A DNA stretch of 64,000 bases from CAZMXS01 sp964570325. Lineage in GTDB: Bacteria; Verrucomicrobiota; Kiritimatiellia; CAIQIC01; CAZMXS01. The number at the start of each line of letters is the position of its first letter. The stretch's first letter is position 1. The stretch is from the NCBI GenBank assembly GCA_964570325.1, contig CAZMXS010000016.1:4120-68119 (forward strand). The letters are read 5' to 3'. The notes under the pieces are model-generated. The model saw only the letters and a list, made by a program, of their open reading frames with translations, did not search any database and had not been told where the DNA came from. This document shows positions 18,257-25,807 of the stretch, in pieces. Made by a program: the position numbers and the translations under genes.

Positions 18257-19432
18257 ATGAAACGGACATTCAAGCGGATTCGAGCGGCGGGCCTTGCCCT
18301 GGCGCTGGGGCTGCTGTCTGCTGTGGCGGTGCGCGCCGGTCCGCAGGATGCCGGTCCGGATGAACTCTACCAGGCCGGCCTGGCCCAGTTTGCCGCCGGC
18401 GGTTATGCTGACGCCGCGAAGAATTTTCAGGATTTGATCACCCGTTTTGGCGGCGAGCCGTCAATGAGCAACATGATCGAGGCGGCCTACTACGGCTTGG
18501 GCTGCTGCCAGTATAACCAGGGGCAGTATCCCGAGGCGATTACGACTTTTCAGAGCTACATCCAGAAGTATCCCGGCGCGAAGCTGCTGGACGAGGCGCT
18601 CTTTCGGATCGGCGCCGCCCAGCAGGCGGGCGAAGCCTACGACGCCGCGCTGGCCGCCTACCAGGATCTGCTGAACCGGTTCCCGCGCTCGACCTTCGCC
18701 GAGGACGCCGCCTTTCAGATCGGCCTCTGTCAGATGCTCAAACCGTCCCCGCCCGCCGCCGCGGAGGCCTTTGAGCGCTTCCGGCAGAATTATCCCGAAT
18801 CCGACCTTTTCGCGCAGGCAACGATGTTCAAGGCCCGCGCCCAGTTTGCGGCCGAAAAACTAAAGGAGGCGGTGGATACGCTTTCCACGCTCGAAAATTA
18901 CAGCCGCAACTGGGATCACCTGGTCTATGTCAACTTCCTTGCCGTCGAGATCGGCGATGCTGCTTACGACAACACGGACTACGATTTGGCCCTGCGCGCT
19001 TACCGGCGCGTGCGGCCCCGCGAATCGCTGCTGCGGCTCCAGCGCCGCGTCGTTGCCGGCGCCCAGGCCGCGCTCGACGCTTTTCGCAAGGAGCCGGCCG
19101 CGCCGCAGGCGGTCATGGCGCGGTTCCGTCGTGAGCGACGGCTGACCGCCGCGCTTGCCCAGGCGCAGGATCTGCAGCAGAAACTGGAAGCCATGCCGGA
19201 CTACGACGCCGGGCTTTACCACCGCATCGGACGCTGTTTCATGAACAACGACCGCTATTGGGAGGCGCGCGTCGCCTTCGAGCGTGTCGTGGCCGAGGCG
19301 CGCGACGAAAAGATTCGGGAGGCGGCGCACTACGACCTGATCCTGGTGCTGGCGCGGATGCGACGCTTCGATGATTTGATCGGCGAGGCGGACCAATACC
19401 TGGCCCGGTACGATGTGAACCCGAAACGATGA
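18257..19432 (+). CDS. Exported TPR protein (YbgF/BamD-like helical repeats)
   Basis: 391 residues. Signal peptide at 1-27 (LALALGLLSAVAVRAG). The mature part is a solenoid of tetratricopeptide repeats: 'DELYQAGLAQFAAGGYADAAKNF', YGLGCCQYNQGQYPEAI, RIGAAQQAGEAYDAALAAYQ, and 'FLNNDRYWEARVAFERVV'-like repeats near the end. It lies at the head of a TPR gene trio and overlaps the next gene by ATGA. Such proteins scaffold envelope assemblies; together with the downstream ExbB/ExbD genes this suggests a Tol/Ton-like envelope complex. Start chosen at MKRTFKRIRA by the signal peptide. Confidence 0.8.
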   Translation: MKRTFKRIRAAGLALALGLLSAVAVRAGPQDAGPDELYQAGLAQFAAGGYADAAKNFQDLITRFGGEPSMSNMIEAAYYGLGCCQYNQGQYPEAITTFQSYIQKYPGAKLLDEALFRIGAAQQAGEAYDAALAAYQDLLNRFPRSTFAEDAAFQIGLCQMLKPSPPAAAEAFERFRQNYPESDLFAQATMFKARAQFAAEKLKEAVDTLSTLENYSRNWDHLVYVNFLAVEIGDAAYDNTDYDLALRAYRRVRPRESLLRLQRRVVAGAQAALDAFRKEPAAPQAVMARFRRERRLTAALAQAQDLQQKLEAMPDYDAGLYHRIGRCFMNNDRYWEARVAFERVVAEARDEKIREAAHYDLILVLARMRRFDDLIGEADQYLARYDVNPKR

Positions 19433-21816
19433 AGGCGGAACGCGGAATGCGGAGCAGGCGATTCGTCCATGCGCAGGGTTATGCCGGCTCATGGGCGCAG
19501 GCCGCCGTCGCGCTCATGCTTTCCTTGTTTGGGCTGGCGTCCGCCGCTTCGGCCGGCAAGTGGGATAAATTGGAAAACTGCCGGTTGCTGTCTGAAGAAT
19601 ACATGGATGGCGACAGCTTTCATGTTCAGCATGGGTTGAAGGACTACATCTTCCGGCTCTATTTTGTGGATGCGCCGGAAACGGACGCCACGCTTAAGGA
19701 CCGGATCGCCGATCAGGCGGGTTATTTCGGCATCTCCAAAACCCAGGTCAAGCAGTACGGCCGGCGCGCCCGGCTGTTTACCGAGGAACAACTCCGCGGC
19801 GGATTTACCGTTTACACCCAGTGGCAGGATGCCCAGGGCGACAGCGGCCAGCAGCGGTTCTACGCCGTCGTCAAGATTGGTTCGGATGATTTGGCCAGCC
19901 TGCTGGTGGAGGAAGGGCTGGCGCGGGTTTACGGCGCCTCGGCTGATTTGCCGGACGGCCGCAACATCAATACCGTTTTTGACCAGTTGCGCCAGTTGGA
20001 AACCCGCGCCAAACAGAAAAAGCGCGGCGCGTGGGGCGCGCGTGGCGAGCAAGTTGAGGAAGAAGAGCCGGAGGAAGATGCGGGATGGTCGGCGGACGCG
20101 GGCCCCGGCGCCCCATCGGTTGCGGGCGTGACGTCCACGAACGGCGTCACGGAGGAGGACTTCGCGGCGGCGGAAACGCCCCAGTGGCCGAACGTGCCGA
20201 TGGTCGCATTTCTGCGGGCGGAGGCTTTCATCAACCTGGAGCGATTCGAGGAAGCCGAGCGCGAATTGCGTCGTCTGCGGAAGCGTTTTCCGAAGCATGA
20301 GCTTAAACCCCAGATTGAGTTTTACATTGCGCTCTCCGTTGTCATGCAGGAGCGTTTCAAAGAAGCGCGGCCATTGTTTGAGGAATTGCTCAAGCGCTAT
20401 CCCGACGGTCCGATTCATGCCGAGGCGGAGTATTGGTTGCCCGTGGCGCTGTTTTACGACGGTCAATACGACCAGGCGCTGCCGCGATTTGAGGCTTACG
20501 CCAAGAAATATCCGCTAGCCGTGTACGCCCCGGAGGCGGAATACCGCGCGGCGCTCTGCCGCTACTCGCTGGAAGACTTCAAAGGCTGCGCCCTCGCGCT
20601 GGGCGGCTGGCTGGAGCGGCATCCGGAGCATTACTTTCGGTGGGAGGCGCAACTGATTCGCGCGGACGCGCTGGCGGCGATGGGTGAACTCGAGCAGGCC
20701 AAGAACAACTATCTGCGGGTCACCAAGGAGGCCGGCCCATTTTATTACCTGGCGCTGACCCAACTGGCCAAGGTGTACAAGGCGCTGGCCACGGAACAGG
20801 ATTTCCGCGATATGGCGGCCGCGTTCGCGCGTTACATCCAGGAATGCCCCGACTCGGGGAACATCGTGGATGCCGCCTGGCAGGCCGGCTGGGCGTTGCG
20901 GCAGGCAAACCGGCCCGAGGAGGCGCGCCGGCTCTACTGGGTGATCCTCAGCCGCCACGGCAACAACCCGAAATGGGAGGGGTTCGACGTCCTGCTCAAG
21001 GATTTGCAGACGCTTTACCGCGACCAGCCGGCCGGGGCGCGCGAGCGGGATTTCCAGACCGCGCTCGATGCCGCGCTGCGCGAGAAGCAGGCCACGCTTG
21101 CCGGTCGTCTGGCGCTGGCGCGCCTGTCGGCGGCGGAACCCACCAACCGGCTCGCGGCGGCGGATGCCTTCGCCGCGCAGTACCGAATCGAGACGCTCGG
21201 CCCCGAGGGGCGCGCCTTCCTGGGCGATCTTTACAGCCGCGCGGGTCAGCCGGGGAAGGCCCGGCCTTATCTCGAGCGCCTGCTGGCGGATACGCCCGAA
21301 TCCCGCTTTGCGCCGCTGGCGCACACCCGGCTTGCCGAACAGGCGCTCGCCGCCGGCGATTTTACCAATGCCCTGGCGCACGCCGACACCGCGCTGGCCG
21401 GCGCCGGCGAGCCGGGCGTGTTGATGGAAGCTGCGCTGGCGCGAGCGCGCGGCCTGCAGGCGCAAGGCCGCCATGCCGAAGCCATCGAGATGTATAATTA
21501 CGTTCTGGCCAACCGCGCGGCCGCGCGGGCCATGAAGCCGGAGGCGCTGCTGGGCATTGCCGCGTGCCTGGAGGCGCAAGGCAAACACCGCGAGGCCATT
21601 CCTTATTACCAGCGCATTTACGTGCTCTACCAGGCCTATACGGACGCGGTGGCGCAGGCTTATCTCAAGAGCGGGGCGGCCTTTGAGCGCATCAACAACC
21701 CGCGGGCGGCGGCCAACACTTATCGCGAAATGCTGGAAATGGAAACAATGGCGGGTCGGCCCGAGGCGGCGCAGGCAAGGGAGCGGTTGGCGAAATTGAA
21801 TAAAACGGAAAGCTGA
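19429..21816 (+). CDS. SNase-like (thermonuclease) domain fused to TPR repeats, exported
   Basis: 795 residues. A signal-like hydrophobic stretch (~24-42, VALMLSLFGLASAASAG) precedes an SNase-fold domain (~45-210): 'DGDSFHVQHG', 'FRLYFVDAPETDA' (candidate catalytic Arg and Glu), YGRRARLF, 'RFYAVVKIG' (second Arg) and LLVEEGLARVYG. An acidic linker (VEEEEPEEDAG) leads to ~570 residues of TPR-type repeats (ALPRFEAYAKKYPLAVYAPE, 'SRAGQPGKARPYLERLLADT'). Family enzymes are Ca-dependent nucleases of RNA and DNA; the fusion suggests nuclease or nucleic-acid binding anchored on an envelope scaffold. All core catalytic residues seem present. It overlaps the upstream gene by 4 nt; the downstream gene follows within 25 nt. 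Confidence 0.8.
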   Translation: MKAERGMRSRRFVHAQGYAGSWAQAAVALMLSLFGLASAASAGKWDKLENCRLLSEEYMDGDSFHVQHGLKDYIFRLYFVDAPETDATLKDRIADQAGYFGISKTQVKQYGRRARLFTEEQLRGGFTVYTQWQDAQGDSGQQRFYAVVKIGSDDLASLLVEEGLARVYGASADLPDGRNINTVFDQLRQLETRAKQKKRGAWGARGEQVEEEEPEEDAGWSADAGPGAPSVAGVTSTNGVTEEDFAAAETPQWPNVPMVAFLRAEAFINLERFEEAERELRRLRKRFPKHELKPQIEFYIALSVVMQERFKEARPLFEELLKRYPDGPIHAEAEYWLPVALFYDGQYDQALPRFEAYAKKYPLAVYAPEAEYRAALCRYSLEDFKGCALALGGWLERHPEHYFRWEAQLIRADALAAMGELEQAKNNYLRVTKEAGPFYYLALTQLAKVYKALATEQDFRDMAAAFARYIQECPDSGNIVDAAWQAGWALRQANRPEEARRLYWVILSRHGNNPKWEGFDVLLKDLQTLYRDQPAGARERDFQTALDAALREKQATLAGRLALARLSAAEPTNRLAAADAFAAQYRIETLGPEGRAFLGDLYSRAGQPGKARPYLERLLADTPESRFAPLAHTRLAEQALAAGDFTNALAHADTALAGAGEPGVLMEAALARARGLQAQGRHAEAIEMYNYVLANRAAARAMKPEALLGIAACLEAQGKHREAIPYYQRIYVLYQAYTDAVAQAYLKSGAAFERINNPRAAANTYREMLEMETMAGRPEAAQARERLAKLNKTES

Positions 21817-21838
21817 AGCAAGCATGCAAGGTCATATA

Positions 21839-22861
21839 ATGGTGGCAGAAATTCCACTTCGCGAAACGCGGTGGCCTCGCGCGTTTCGGAATGACCGACA
21901 ATTCGTTTGTCAGCCCGAGCCCGTTGCGAGCGAGGGATCCCGGTTTTTTATCAAGCAGGCCGGGCATTGGATTCTGACCCAGTTCGCGGGCCTGCTCCTG
22001 CTGGCGGCTCCGGCCTTTGCCCAGGCGCCAGGCGCGGCATCGGACCAGGAACGCGGCGTCGGGCCGTTCAGCATGAAAACCGCGCAGGGCAGTTTCATCG
22101 TCCGCCTGCTCTGGCGTGACAAGGGCACCGTCTGGGTGCGCCAGCAGACCCAGGCCGGCGCCTGGGTGCAGGCCGGTATCCCGGCCGCCGACATTGTCTG
22201 GATCGAGACGCCCCGGCCGCGCGCCTTTGATCTGGCGGCGCAGGCCGCGACGCCGGAACAGATCGGGCAGGTCCGGCCGCTGCTGGCCAAGCTGTTTGAG
22301 ACGCTCCGGCCGTATCGCGACCTGCCCGGCATGGTTGCGGATGAGGCCCGCGTCTGGCAGGCCCGCCTGGCCGAGCGGCAGAACCTGTGGGCGGAGGCGG
22401 TCGCCGGCTACGAAGATATCCTGCGCCAACCGTACCGCTCCACCCAGGCGGACGCCGCCAAACTGCGCGCCGGGCTGGCCTACTTTCACCTCGGGCAGAA
22501 GGACAAGGCGCTGGAATATCTTACCGGGGCGCCGACGGACGAGAACGATCTGGAATTGCTCTCGGCCGTGTATTTCGCGCGCGCGCAGGCCCTTGCCGCC
22601 GCCGGGCGTCACGCGGAGGCGATCAAGGATTTCCTTTACCTGGTTGTTTTTCACCCGTACACCCAGAATAACGAACCGCGTTGCCTGGAGGCTGTCCTGC
22701 CCAGCTATGCGGCGTTGCAGGATTGGGATGCGCTGGCGAAAGGCTGGGCCGCGTTGCGGCTGAATTATCCCGAAGCGGCCGAGACGAAACGGGCGGAGGC
22801 CTTGATGAAAAATTACACAAAGGAAACGGAGCGGGAGCAACAATATAAGATCGCGAAATAA
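21839..22861 (+). CDS. Exported TPR-containing protein
   Basis: 340 residues from the ATG at 21839, chosen because AAGG at 21828-21831 is well spaced; an ATG at 21824 would add five residues. The first ~45 residues (EIPLRETRWPRAFRN..) precede the hydrophobic signal (WILTQFAGLLLLAAPAFAQA), an unusually long charged leader. The central part resembles 'FIVRLLWRDKGTVWVRQQT', a small beta domain also seen as 'SV/TVWI' in related operons, followed by TPR helices (GYEDILRQPYRSTQADAAKL, GLAYFHLGQKDKALEYL). Last gene before a terminator, so it belongs with the two preceding TPR genes. Confidence 0.65.
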   Translation: MVAEIPLRETRWPRAFRNDRQFVCQPEPVASEGSRFFIKQAGHWILTQFAGLLLLAAPAFAQAPGAASDQERGVGPFSMKTAQGSFIVRLLWRDKGTVWVRQQTQAGAWVQAGIPAADIVWIETPRPRAFDLAAQAATPEQIGQVRPLLAKLFETLRPYRDLPGMVADEARVWQARLAERQNLWAEAVAGYEDILRQPYRSTQADAAKLRAGLAYFHLGQKDKALEYLTGAPTDENDLELLSAVYFARAQALAAAGRHAEAIKDFLYLVVFHPYTQNNEPRCLEAVLPSYAALQDWDALAKGWAALRLNYPEAAETKRAEALMKNYTKETEREQQYKIAK

Positions 22862-22887
22862 TCCGGATTTCCCGCTCCGCTTTTTTT
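22827..22887 (+). terminator. Rho-independent terminator after the TPR gene trio
   Basis: CGGAGCGGGA (22827-22836) pairs perfectly with TCCCGCTCCG (22870-22879), leaving a 33-nt loop that contains the stop codon, and is followed at once by C and seven T residues (22881-22887). The long loop is unusual, but the stem and T-tract are strong. Confidence 0.7.
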
Positions 22888-22933
22888 ATGACGCCATGCG
22901 GGCCGGGTTGAGAATTTCAAAAAAGGAGTGAAC

Positions 22934-23725
22934 ATGAAAAAACGAATTGCACTTGCGCTGGCCGCCCTGCTGCTCGCCGGCGGCCTTTCCCTGGCGCTGG
23001 CCCAGGAGCCCGCGCCGGCTTCCGGCGCCGCCGGGGCGCCGGAGAGCGGCGGCGCGAAAAAAATGACCTTGTGGGATCTGATCGTCGTGGGTGGTTGGGC
23101 GATGTGGCCGCTGGGTATTTGCTCCTTTGCGCTGGTGACGATTGTTGCGCTCAATTTCCGCCAGCTCAACCAGCGCCGGATGATGCCGCCCGCGGCGGTG
23201 GCCGGCCTGCGCGCGGGCGCAAAGCAGGGCGATCTGGACGCGATGTGGCAGGTGATCAACGCCACCCCGTGTATGTTCACCAAGGCCCTGGGCGCGGGCC
23301 TGCGGCGGATTGACCCGGACGACCCGCGCGCCTCGAAATCCATTATGGAAGAGGCCATCGCCGAAACCGTCGGGCGCGAGGAATCGCAGGCCGCGTTCTG
23401 GATCAACTTTCTTTCGCTGATCACGGCAATCGCCCCGATGATGGGGTTGTTGGGCACGGTCAGCGGCATGATCGGCGCGTTTCAGAAAATTGCCGGCGGC
23501 GGCATGGGCAAGCCGGAATTGCTGGCCGGCAACATCGGCGAGGCGCTGATCACGACGGCCGCCGGCCTGATCGTCGCCATCCCCGCGATGTTCTTCTACT
23601 TTTTATTCCGGAACAGCCTGAACCGGATTCTCCAGCGGGCCGAGGAAAACTTCTCGCTCATTATGGAGGATTTGACGGGCACCGGCGCGGCGCCGGAGGA
23701 AGCGGCCGGGGAACCCGAAAAATAG
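22934..23725 (+). CDS. exbB: ExbB/TolQ/MotA-family proton channel subunit with signal peptide
   Basis: 263 residues. AAAGGAG at 22922-22928 positions the ATG at 22934. A cleavable-looking signal peptide (~1-24, LALAQ) and a short Ala/Pro linker precede three membrane helices: 'LIVVGGWAMWPLGICSFALV' (~50-70), 'FLSLITAIAPMMGLLGTVSGM' (~157-180) and 'ALITTAAGLIVAIPAMFFYF' (~200-222). GLLGTVSGMI is the ExbB/TolQ signature. It couples proton flow to ExbD and to the envelope partner encoded downstream. The extra signal peptide is common in PVC-type ExbB proteins. First gene of a four-gene operon. Confidence 0.9.
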   Translation: MKKRIALALAALLLAGGLSLALAQEPAPASGAAGAPESGGAKKMTLWDLIVVGGWAMWPLGICSFALVTIVALNFRQLNQRRMMPPAAVAGLRAGAKQGDLDAMWQVINATPCMFTKALGAGLRRIDPDDPRASKSIMEEAIAETVGREESQAAFWINFLSLITAIAPMMGLLGTVSGMIGAFQKIAGGGMGKPELLAGNIGEALITTAAGLIVAIPAMFFYFLFRNSLNRILQRAEENFSLIMEDLTGTGAAPEEAAGEPEK

Positions 23726-23757
23726 ATCCCCATTCCGAACCGGGCACACCGCGCGCC

Positions 23758-24216
23758 ATGAAACTCAAGTCCAGAACCCATCCGGATCTCGGGATTGACA
23801 TGACCCCGATGATTGATTGCGTCTTTCTACTGCTGATCTTCTTCATGTGCGCGGCGACGATGTCGAAAGTGGACTTCACGCCGGAGGTGAAACTGCCGGT
23901 CGCGCCCAAGGCGGCGGTCCCGGAGGATCTGCGCGGACGCGGCACAATCAACATCCTGCCGCTGGGCACGCCGACCTCCGCCGGCGCGGCCACTTCCGCG
24001 CAGCGCCCCTTCATGGTGTACGGCGAGCTGATGGACGCGGAAGAACTGCGGCGGGCGATCGCGGTGAAGCGCGAGGCCGATCCGAATTTCCGGGTCTATA
24101 TGCGCGTGGACCGCAACGCCGATTTCGCGCTGGTGCGGCGGGCGATCAAGGCCTGCGCCGAGGCCGGCGTGTTCGACATTATTTTCGGCACATTCCAGAG
24201 CAAGGGCGCGGAATGA
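23758..24216 (+). CDS. exbD: ExbD/TolR-family protein (first copy)
   Basis: 152 residues. A single membrane helix near the N terminus follows 'GIDMTPMIDCVFLLLIFFM', the ExbD signature with the proton-carrying Asp in MIDCVF. The periplasmic domain ends 'VRRAIKACAEAGVFDIIFGT', like the TolR/ExbD fold. It has a longer insert (~50-85, DLRGRGTINILPLGTPTSAG) than the second copy. Two nucleotides separate it from the next gene. Confidence 0.9.
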   Translation: MKLKSRTHPDLGIDMTPMIDCVFLLLIFFMCAATMSKVDFTPEVKLPVAPKAAVPEDLRGRGTINILPLGTPTSAGAATSAQRPFMVYGELMDAEELRRAIAVKREADPNFRVYMRVDRNADFALVRRAIKACAEAGVFDIIFGTFQSKGAE

Positions 24217-24217
24217 G

Positions 24218-24658
24218 ATGAAACTGCGGCGACAACCGTTGGAAGAGAAGCCGGAGATCCAGATGACGCCGATGATTGACTGCGTCTTCCTGCTGCTGAT
24301 CTTTTTCATGGTGTCCTCCACCTTCAACCGGCAGGAGGCGGACATCAGTTTCGCGCTGCCCGGGATTGCGGAGCAGTCCGAAGCCGTGGAAATCCCGGAC
24401 GAGCAGATCATCGAGATTGCGGCGGACGGGCGCGTGATGCTCAACGATCTGGAGTACGATGCCGGCGGCGGGTCGGAGATGCCGGAGTTGGTCAAAACCT
24501 TGCAGCGCTTCCGTGAGGCGGCCGCCGCCAGCAAAGTCCCGGCGATGGTGACCATCGCGCCGGCGGACACGGTTAAACAACAGCGGGTCGTGGATGTGCT
24601 CAATGCGTGCGCGGCCGCCAGGTTGCAGAATGTGACGTTCGCGGTGGAAGAAGAATGA
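24218..24658 (+). CDS. exbD: ExbD/TolR-family protein (second copy)
   Basis: 146 residues, with 'IQMTPMIDCVFLLLIFFMV' giving the membrane helix and proton-carrying Asp. The periplasmic part, ending RVVDVLNACAAARLQNVTF, is only moderately similar to the first copy, so the pair probably forms a heteromeric ExbD. The stop codon overlaps the start of the vWA gene (ATGA at 24655-24658). Confidence 0.9.
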   Translation: MKLRRQPLEEKPEIQMTPMIDCVFLLLIFFMVSSTFNRQEADISFALPGIAEQSEAVEIPDEQIIEIAADGRVMLNDLEYDAGGGSEMPELVKTLQRFREAAAASKVPAMVTIAPADTVKQQRVVDVLNACAAARLQNVTFAVEEE

Positions 24659-25716
24659 GCGGCAAACAACAACGCGCCGACGGCGGGTCGCTTTTCAGCG
24701 CGCTTCGATCCGGTGGTCGGGGACGGCGGCTGACGTGGGAAGCGGTGCTCATCAGCGGATTGGCCCACATGGCCCTGCTGCTGGGCGCGGCCTACCTGAC
24801 GATCCTCGTGGTCCAGGGCCGGCAGAAAGTGATGTTTGAAGGCAAAAAGAGCCCTTCGATCCCCGCCCGCAAGCTCGAACACAGCATCCGCGTCAAACAG
24901 ATGCAGAAACAGGTCCGCAAGCCGCAGGTGCTTCAGCGGTTGAGCGCCCAGGCGCCGTCCAAGGTGGCTCTTCCGGAGATGCCCAAACTGGAGGCGCCGG
25001 ACATTAAGAACCTGAAAGATACCCCGCTGATGAGCGCGCGAGCGGGCGCGACGCTGGGCGCGGTCGGCGGCGTCGGCGGCGGAGCCGGTCGCGGGTTGAC
25101 CGGCGGGACCGGCTACTCCGACACCAAGTTCTTCGGCGAGAATGTCCGCACCCGGGCCATCTGCATCCTGATGGACATCAGCCAGAGCGTCGTCGAAAAA
25201 GGAATTGTCGAGGATGTCCGCCGCGAGGCCATTGCCATGCTGGATCTGCTGGGCCCGGCCACCAAGTTTAATATCGTGGTGTTTGTGGATGGCGCCCAGA
25301 CGTTCGCCCCGCAGATGGTTTTTGCGACGCAGGACAATAAGAAAAAGGCGCTGGATTGGCTGAAGCAGAGCTTTGACGGCCGTTCCCAGGGCAACCGGCC
25401 GGGGTATTCCGGCAGCACCCCGTCCGAGGCCATTCGCGTGGCGGTGGAGCAGGGGTGCGACACCATGTTTGTGATTACGGACGACCCGCCATACCTGAAG
25501 CAGGGCGATGCCCGGACCGGCGTTGAAATCACCGATCACCCTGAACAGATTCTCGATTACGCCCGGCAGATTGAGTCCAAATACGGTCGGCAGGTCAAGA
25601 TCAACACCGTCTGCTATAAGCCTTGGAATAATGAAAAGGGTGAACGCGCCATCGCGTTTCTCAAGAAGATTGCCCAGATCACCGGCGGCCGATTCCGGCT
25701 GATCAAGCGGGAATGA
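24655..25716 (+). CDS. Membrane-anchored von Willebrand factor A protein in TonB position
   Basis: 353 residues. One N-terminal membrane helix (~30-54, AHMALLLGAAYLTILVV), a Lys/Arg/Pro-rich periplasmic segment (~60-120, much like the TonB linker), a Gly-rich stretch (~130-152), and a vWA domain (~165-353). The MIDAS metal site is complete: DISQS (Asp174, Ser176, Ser178), the Thr of GSTPSEA and the Asp of ITDDPP. Architecture and gene position match TonB, but the TonB C-terminal domain is replaced by vWA. The start at 24655 overlaps the exbD stop. I infer that the energised complex acts on a metal-dependent protein ligand rather than on a TonB-dependent receptor. Confidence 0.8.
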   Translation: MSGKQQRADGGSLFSALRSGGRGRRLTWEAVLISGLAHMALLLGAAYLTILVVQGRQKVMFEGKKSPSIPARKLEHSIRVKQMQKQVRKPQVLQRLSAQAPSKVALPEMPKLEAPDIKNLKDTPLMSARAGATLGAVGGVGGGAGRGLTGGTGYSDTKFFGENVRTRAICILMDISQSVVEKGIVEDVRREAIAMLDLLGPATKFNIVVFVDGAQTFAPQMVFATQDNKKKALDWLKQSFDGRSQGNRPGYSGSTPSEAIRVAVEQGCDTMFVITDDPPYLKQGDARTGVEITDHPEQILDYARQIESKYGRQVKINTVCYKPWNNEKGERAIAFLKKIAQITGGRFRLIKRE

Positions 25717-25807
25717 TCAATTTGGCTATTGTCGGCGTGGCGGAACCTGATCCGGATTGACCCCGCAACAATCCAGCGGGCTTGCGATCACGACCCGCAG
25801 CCCCGGG

